Positions 32,058 to 34,902 of a stretch of DNA of 34,902 bases are shown here, one piece after another. Numbering within the stretch: the first letter of the stretch is position 1; every line of letters starts with the position of its first letter. The position numbers were made by a program, and so were the translations under genes. The DNA comes from a bacterium (GTDB lineage: Bacteria > Bdellovibrionota_C > UBA2361 > RFPC01). The notes beneath the pieces were generated by a model. It saw only the letters and a program-made list of their open reading frames with translations, ran no database searches and was not told the origin of the DNA. The stretch is from positions 1 to 34,902 of the forward strand of contig JALEGQ010000202.1 of the NCBI GenBank assembly GCA_022763385.1. The letters are read 5' to 3'.

Positions 32058-32651
32058 CTATTTTTGACCGGAAAGGCCGTTAAAGAAGCTCAGGGTATAC
32101 TCAAGGCCACTCCAATAGCTCAAAACAATTGATATGAGAAGAAACTGGAGCCCGAAATATTGAGTAGTAATCCAGTTGTCGCCTATTTGAATGATATTCT
32201 CCCCGTGAAAAAGCAAAAGAGTTACGGCTATGATTTGAATACAGGTCTTGAGTTTTCCTAGATCCGTTGCTGAAAGAATAACATTCTCTGTGGCAGCAAG
32301 CCCTCTTAAGCCGGTAATCCAAAATTCTCTCGCAAGAAGGAGGATTACCATCCATGCTGGGACCCAAGAATAGCCGTGAGTGGCATCTCGTATTTCGATC
32401 ATGGCAATAAGGGGGGAAAGCACGAGAAGCTTGTCAACGAGGGGATCGAGCAGCGCACCGATCGGAGAGACCGCATTCCACCTTCTCGCAAGAAAGCCAT
32501 CAACAAAATCTGTGAGAGCGAGAAAGAGAAAAAGAGCAACGGTGACAACACGATTTTTGACTGGATCGTTAAAGAGAAGAACGAGAAGCAACGGTATTCC
32601 GAAAAGGCGGAGAAGTGATATCAAGTTCGGAATGTTTTTCTTGGTAAGCAT
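32058..32651 (-). CDS. pgsA: CDP-diacylglycerol-glycerol-3-phosphate 3-phosphatidyltransferase
   Basis: A 197-residue integral membrane enzyme making phosphatidylglycerol phosphate from CDP-diacylglycerol and glycerol-3-phosphate. The CDP-alcohol phosphotransferase signature is complete: Asp48, Asp51, Gly52, Ala55, Arg56, Gly65, Asp69, Asp73 (TDFVDGFLARRW then GALLDPLVDKL). KNIPNLISLLRL at the start and LLAREFWITGLRG match PgsA. Several hydrophobic segments fit six transmembrane helices. It lies 31 bases after the lytic transglycosylase gene on the same strand and is probably co-transcribed with it. The two genes interrupt the flagellin array. Confidence 0.94.
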   Translation of the reverse strand: MLTKKNIPNLISLLRLFGIPLLLVLLFNDPVKNRVVTVALFLFLALTDFVDGFLARRWNAVSPIGALLDPLVDKLLVLSPLIAMIEIRDATHGYSWVPAWMVILLLAREFWITGLRGLAATENVILSATDLGKLKTCIQIIAVTLLLFHGENIIQIGDNWITTQYFGLQFLLISIVLSYWSGLEYTLSFFNGLSGQK

Positions 32652-32682
32652 AGCAATAAATAACTACTCTTCCGACGGAGAA

Positions 32683-33309
32683 CTACCGCCTTAAGGTAGC
32701 ACGATATCGAGATTCAAGTGATAGTACTTTCTTTACATAGTTTTGTGTTTCCCTGTAGGGCGGAATTCCACCATATTTTCGTACTGCCTCTTCTCCGGCG
32801 TTATAGGCAGCAAGGATGAGTTTTGTATTTCCTCTGTAGCGGCCTTGAAGTTCCGAAAGAATTCTTGAACCTCCCCGGATATTTTGTTTTGGATTGAAAG
32901 GCTCAGTGATGCCGAGCCTTCGAAAGTGAAACGGCATAATCTGCATCAGCCCCGTTGCTCCTTTTGGTGAAACGGCCTTTGGGTTGAAAGCTGATTCCGC
33001 ATGAATAACAGCCCGGATCAGTTCTTTTCTCACACCGAACTCAGCCGATGCTTGAGCTATATGATCTTCATATCGAGTAGTGAACAATCTTCCCCGTTTG
33101 CTCGCACCAGAAGATCGGTACCAAGAAAAACCACTCTTTTTTCCTTGAAAAACCTTGGCCTGAACGCTCGGAGGGGGGGGAGTCGAAGAAAATCGAATTG
33201 CTCCATCAGCTTCCTTGTATACATAAATCTTTGAGTCAGCTAGGGAGGGGCGGATAAAGTGGTTATTTGTGAGCAAAACGAGAAGAAAAATTGACTTCAG
33301 CTTTGACAT
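32683..33309 (-). CDS. Lytic transglycosylase (SLT domain) with DUF4124-like N-terminus
   Basis: A 208-residue exported murein hydrolase. Signal peptide MSKLKSIFLLVLLTNNHF..., then KIYVYKEADGAIRFSSTPP, the short beta motif of DUF4124-type domains, then the SLT goose-lysozyme-like domain: AVIHAESAFNPKAVSPKGA with catalytic Glu105, GLMQIMP, NIRGGSRIL, and LILAAYNAGEEAVRKYGGIPPY ending in ETQNYVKKVL. It cleaves glycan strands to 1,6-anhydromuropeptides. The context between flagellin genes suggests, but does not prove, a role in making room in the wall for flagella. Ribosome site is weak (CCGGAAAT). Confidence 0.93.
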   Translation of the reverse strand: MSKLKSIFLLVLLTNNHFIRPSLADSKIYVYKEADGAIRFSSTPPPPSVQAKVFQGKKSGFSWYRSSGASKRGRLFTTRYEDHIAQASAEFGVRKELIRAVIHAESAFNPKAVSPKGATGLMQIMPFHFRRLGITEPFNPKQNIRGGSRILSELQGRYRGNTKLILAAYNAGEEAVRKYGGIPPYRETQNYVKKVLSLESRYRATLRR

Positions 33310-33333
33310 GGTGATGTATTTCCGGATCTCACA

Positions 33334-33373
33334 AGGACAGTTTAGTATGAATTGTCCTGTTTAAACAAACAGG
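33334..33373. promoter_or_regulatory. Overlapping inverted repeats upstream of lytic transglycosylase gene
   Basis: AGGACA / TGTCCT with a 13-base spacer overlaps CCTGTTT-AAAC-AAACAGG, whose arms are 7 bp. The two share three bases, so they may be alternative structures or an operator pair. They lie 25-65 bases before the start codon. Confidence 0.4.
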
Positions 33374-33400
33374 AGAAGTCGTTTCAGTTGTGGTATGGGA

Positions 33401-33455
33401 ATAAAAAAGAGTGATGAAAGAGAGTTTTCCGCCCCCAGAAAACTCTCTTCATCAC
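33401..33455 (-). terminator. Terminator of flagellin gene 3
   Basis: Minus-strand sense: an 18-bp stem between GTGATGAAGAGAGTTTTC and GAAAACTCTCTTTCATCAC (one bulged base), loop of eight, then TCTTTTTTAT. This is a very strong intrinsic terminator. Confidence 0.93.
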
Positions 33456-33460
33456 CCTGG

Positions 33461-33471
33461 AAGTAGCGAGG
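33461..33471 (-). repeat. Conserved flagellin 3' element, copy 3
   Basis: Plus-strand AAGTAGCGAGG, identical over 11 bases to the core of copies 1 and 2, and again six bases before the terminator stem although that stem has unrelated sequence. CGAGG-taaa-ACAACA here can pair with TGTTGTCCTCG downstream (33498-33508 region) in an 11-bp bulged stem. Confidence 0.75.
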
Positions 33472-33590
33472 TAAAACAACACACACGTACAATATCTGTT
33501 GTCCTCGTCGCCTTTCTGCGTTTCCTTCTGGTTATGCCTCAAGAAGGAGAAAAATTTAAACAGCTTGCCAATGAAGTTGGGCTTCTTAAC

Positions 33591-33623
33591 GGGGGACAAG
33601 AGAATGGTGTTCTCCTGTCCCCC
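33591..33623 (-). promoter_or_regulatory. Post-stop hairpin of flagellin gene 3
   Basis: Arms GGGGGACAAGAGAA and TTCTCCTGTCCCCC pair at 13 of 14 positions over a TGGTG loop, 11 bases after the stop codon. In message sense no T-tract follows. Confidence 0.7.
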
Positions 33624-33634
33624 TGTTATTACTC

Positions 33635-34495
33635 TTATCCGAGAAGGTTCAGAGCGAGTGCTGGTTGCTGGTTCGCCTGAGCGAGTACAGCAGCACCTGC
33701 CTGCTGAAGAATGTTGAGTCGAGTAAGCTCAGCAGCCTCAGAGGCAACGTCAACATCTCGAATCCGACTTTCCGCAGCCGCGAAGTTTTCTCGAGCAATC
33801 GATAGGTTGTTGATAGCAACATTCAATCGAGCTTCAGTTGCACCGAGAGTACCTCGGGTGGTCGCAAGTGATTGAATGGCACCGTTGACCGCATCGAGTG
33901 CGAGACGTGCTGCAGATTGACCAGCATCAGCAGTTGACCCGTTGATAGAGAACGAGAGAGCTGATGAGCCAGAGTTGGCAAGACCGAGCGAATTCAAGGT
34001 TCCCTGAACTCCGTTAAAGGAGATCTGAGAAGTTGACGTCGAATCGAATCCAACCTGCAGCGTGAGAGTGGAGTTCCCCGAGAGCAGCGCAACCCCGTTA
34101 AACTCGGTTGTTACAGCGATTCGTTCAATCTCTGAAGCGAGAGCCGTAAATTCGTTCGCCAGAGCCGAACGCTGAGTGACAGAGAATACACCGTTAGCGG
34201 ACTGTTCTGCGAGCTCACCTAAACGGGTAAGCACGTTTCCGATCTCTCCCAGAGCTGAGTCAGCGATACCAATACTAGAGATACCATCGTTTGCGTTCCG
34301 TATCGCTACAGAGGCAATCCGCTGGTCTGCTCGTAGGGAGTCCGCAATCGCGAGTCCCGCAGCATCATCACTAGCTTTGTTAATACGTTGACCAGAGCTG
34401 AGTCGCTCAAAGGTAGTACCAAGTTGATTAGACGCATTAGAAAGTCGACGTTGCGCCCGTAATGACGCAATGTTCGAGCCAAGACTAATAGCCAT
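33635..34495 (-). CDS. Flagellin (short, D0-D1 only), copy 3
   Basis: A 286-residue flagellin, same length as the other two but the most diverged: it starts AISLGSNIASLRAQRRLSNA, has QSLATTRGTLGATEARLNVA, INNLSIARENFAAAESRIRD and ends ALALNLLG. RLSSGQRINKASDDAAGLAI and the C-terminal LNILQQAGAAVLAQANQQP are retained. No D2/D3 insert. AGGAGGAAAT precedes the ATG as ribosome site. It is separated from copies 1 and 2 by the lytic transglycosylase gene and pgsA. It is probably a functionally distinct minor or proximal filament subunit, an inference from divergence and separate regulation. Confidence 0.97.
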   Translation of the reverse strand: MAISLGSNIASLRAQRRLSNASNQLGTTFERLSSGQRINKASDDAAGLAIADSLRADQRIASVAIRNANDGISSIGIADSALGEIGNVLTRLGELAEQSANGVFSVTQRSALANEFTALASEIERIAVTTEFNGVALLSGNSTLTLQVGFDSTSTSQISFNGVQGTLNSLGLANSGSSALSFSINGSTADAGQSAARLALDAVNGAIQSLATTRGTLGATEARLNVAINNLSIARENFAAAESRIRDVDVASEAAELTRLNILQQAGAAVLAQANQQPALALNLLG

Positions 34496-34709
34496 GTTTA
34501 TTTCCTCCTTGAATGCTCAGTGATGAATCCGTCTCGTTCCTTCGAAAGCGGACGCCTTACAGCTCAATCATCAATGAGGACCACATTTTTCATGCAAGCG
34601 GCCCTTAGACTTCCCAACTGCTCAGTAAAAGGCTGTTTGCAACACACACAATTCAAACAACGGCAGCAGATCGTAAGAACTTAAGAAAAAAAGAAATCTC
34701 CCAGTTTTT

Positions 34710-34746
34710 CCTACCCTACTGGGTGTCAGACACCCAGTAGGGTAGG
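34710..34746. repeat. Perfect 17-bp inverted repeat
   Basis: CCTACCCTACTGGGTGT / ACACCCAGTAGGGTAGG with a three-base CAG loop. In minus sense the T-rich run is about 12 bases or more beyond the stem, so it is not a standard terminator. On the plus strand a G8AG5 run follows directly. Confidence 0.8.
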
Positions 34747-34902
34747 GGGGGGAGGGGGTGGTGTTGTAGAGGAGTGTTGGAGTGGAGTTGGAGAGTCTGT
34801 TGGTGTTTTGGAGAGAATAGGGGAGGTGTTTGGGAGATCTGAGCGAGAAATGACGAATTTTGGGTGAGTTGTGCCGTGTGAGCGGGGAAGCTCGCGCGTG
34901 AA
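34726..34902 (-). CDS. Possible 3' end of a Pro/Thr/Ser-rich protein, cut by the window edge
   Basis: The minus strand is open for 58 codons from the edge to a TGA at 34726-34728, which lies in the loop of the inverted repeat. The translation is rich in Pro, Thr and Ser, with SPTPLQHSSTTPPPPPPTLL near the end. Low C content of the plus strand removes stop codons by itself, so the open frame is weak evidence. It could be a disordered C-terminal tail or non-coding low-complexity DNA. Confidence 0.25.
   Translation of the reverse strand, partial: FTRELPRSHGTTHPKFVISRSDLPNTSPILSKTPTDSPTPLQHSSTTPPPPPPTLLGV

Larger units (their letters stand above)
33310..33634. other. Intergenic region between flagellin gene 3 and the lytic transglycosylase gene
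   Basis: 325 bases. It holds two overlapping inverted repeats that probably belong to the promoter of the lytic transglycosylase gene (AGGACA...TGTCCT, 33334-33358, and CCTGTTT-AAAC-AAACAGG, 33356-33373). Then come the terminator, conserved element and post-stop hairpin of flagellin 3. No ORF is convincing. Confidence 0.6.
34496..34902. other. Region upstream of flagellin gene 3 to the window edge
   Basis: 407 bases. The first 200 hold the leader of flagellin 3, with CGTTCCTTCG (34535-34544) also found before flagellin 1. The 17-bp inverted repeat at 34710-34746 and the G-rich tract after it are described separately. From the window edge to 34726 the minus strand has one open frame without stops. 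Confidence 0.5.

Noticed and set aside
29423..34495. Sigma-28 promoters (TAAA-N15-GCCGATAA) for the flagellin genes
   Set aside because: I searched the three upstream regions by eye and found no match with both elements and correct spacing.

Overview
The window is a chromosomal segment of a Gram-negative, flagellated bacterium with moderate G+C content. Type IV pilus minor pilins, periplasmic AmiC-type amidase and lytic transglycosylase genes, an S1 protein with six repeats, stand-alone receiver proteins and several short flagellins together suggest a lineage of the old Deltaproteobacteria (Bdellovibrionota, Myxococcota, Desulfobacterota or SAR324-like). Sequence alone does not settle the phylum. 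Gene density is high, many genes overlap by ATGA, and I see no rRNA, tRNA, CRISPR array, insertion sequence or phage module.

Layout. (1) 104-1300, minus: patatin-like phospholipase. (2) 1675-5304, plus: four prepilin-type proteins (FimT/GspH-, PilV-, PilW- and PilX-like) in one operon. (3) 5380-8873, plus: cmk, ispD and rpsA, with a 285-base structured leader before rpsA and a strong terminator after it. (4) 8964-9359, minus: a lone CheY-like receiver, divergent from mutS. (5) 9454-17956, plus: mutS, a cell-wall amidase, a CCA-type nucleotidyltransferase, a SPOR-domain membrane protein and a PP2C phosphatase with a membrane anchor and coiled coil. (6) 18076-22964, plus: purH, purD, prmA and an MDR-family oxidoreductase, probably driven by a promoter with a hairpin leader. 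(7) 22989-26531: a degenerate receiver protein, a small exported hypothetical, a 535-residue orphan and thioredoxin. (8) 26848-29238, plus: a protein resembling the barrel of SPL-family radical SAM enzymes but without the cluster cysteines, a terminator, and a FadI-type thiolase. (9) 29260-34495, minus: three 286-residue flagellin genes, with pgsA and a lytic transglycosylase gene between the second and third. (10) 34496-34902: a 17-bp perfect inverted repeat and a strongly G-rich tract, possibly the 3' end of a gene cut by the window edge.

Functionally the window mixes core housekeeping (CMP kinase, MEP isoprenoid pathway, ribosomal S1, mismatch repair, tRNA 3'-end maturation, the end of de novo purine synthesis, L11 methylation, phosphatidylglycerol synthesis, thioredoxin) with surface and motility functions (pilins, flagellins, murein hydrolases, SPOR protein) and signalling (PP2C, two receivers).

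The most distinctive signal is the shared architecture of the flagellin 3' regions. In each, a strong hairpin follows the stop codon by 11-21 bases, and the identical element AAGTAGCGAGG (plus-strand sense) lies 5-6 bases before the terminator stem. The other points worth a second look are the cysteine-less SPL-like protein, the receiver that has lost all three switch residues, the orphan gene with a C7A8 tract near its start, and the hairpin leaders of rpsA and purH.
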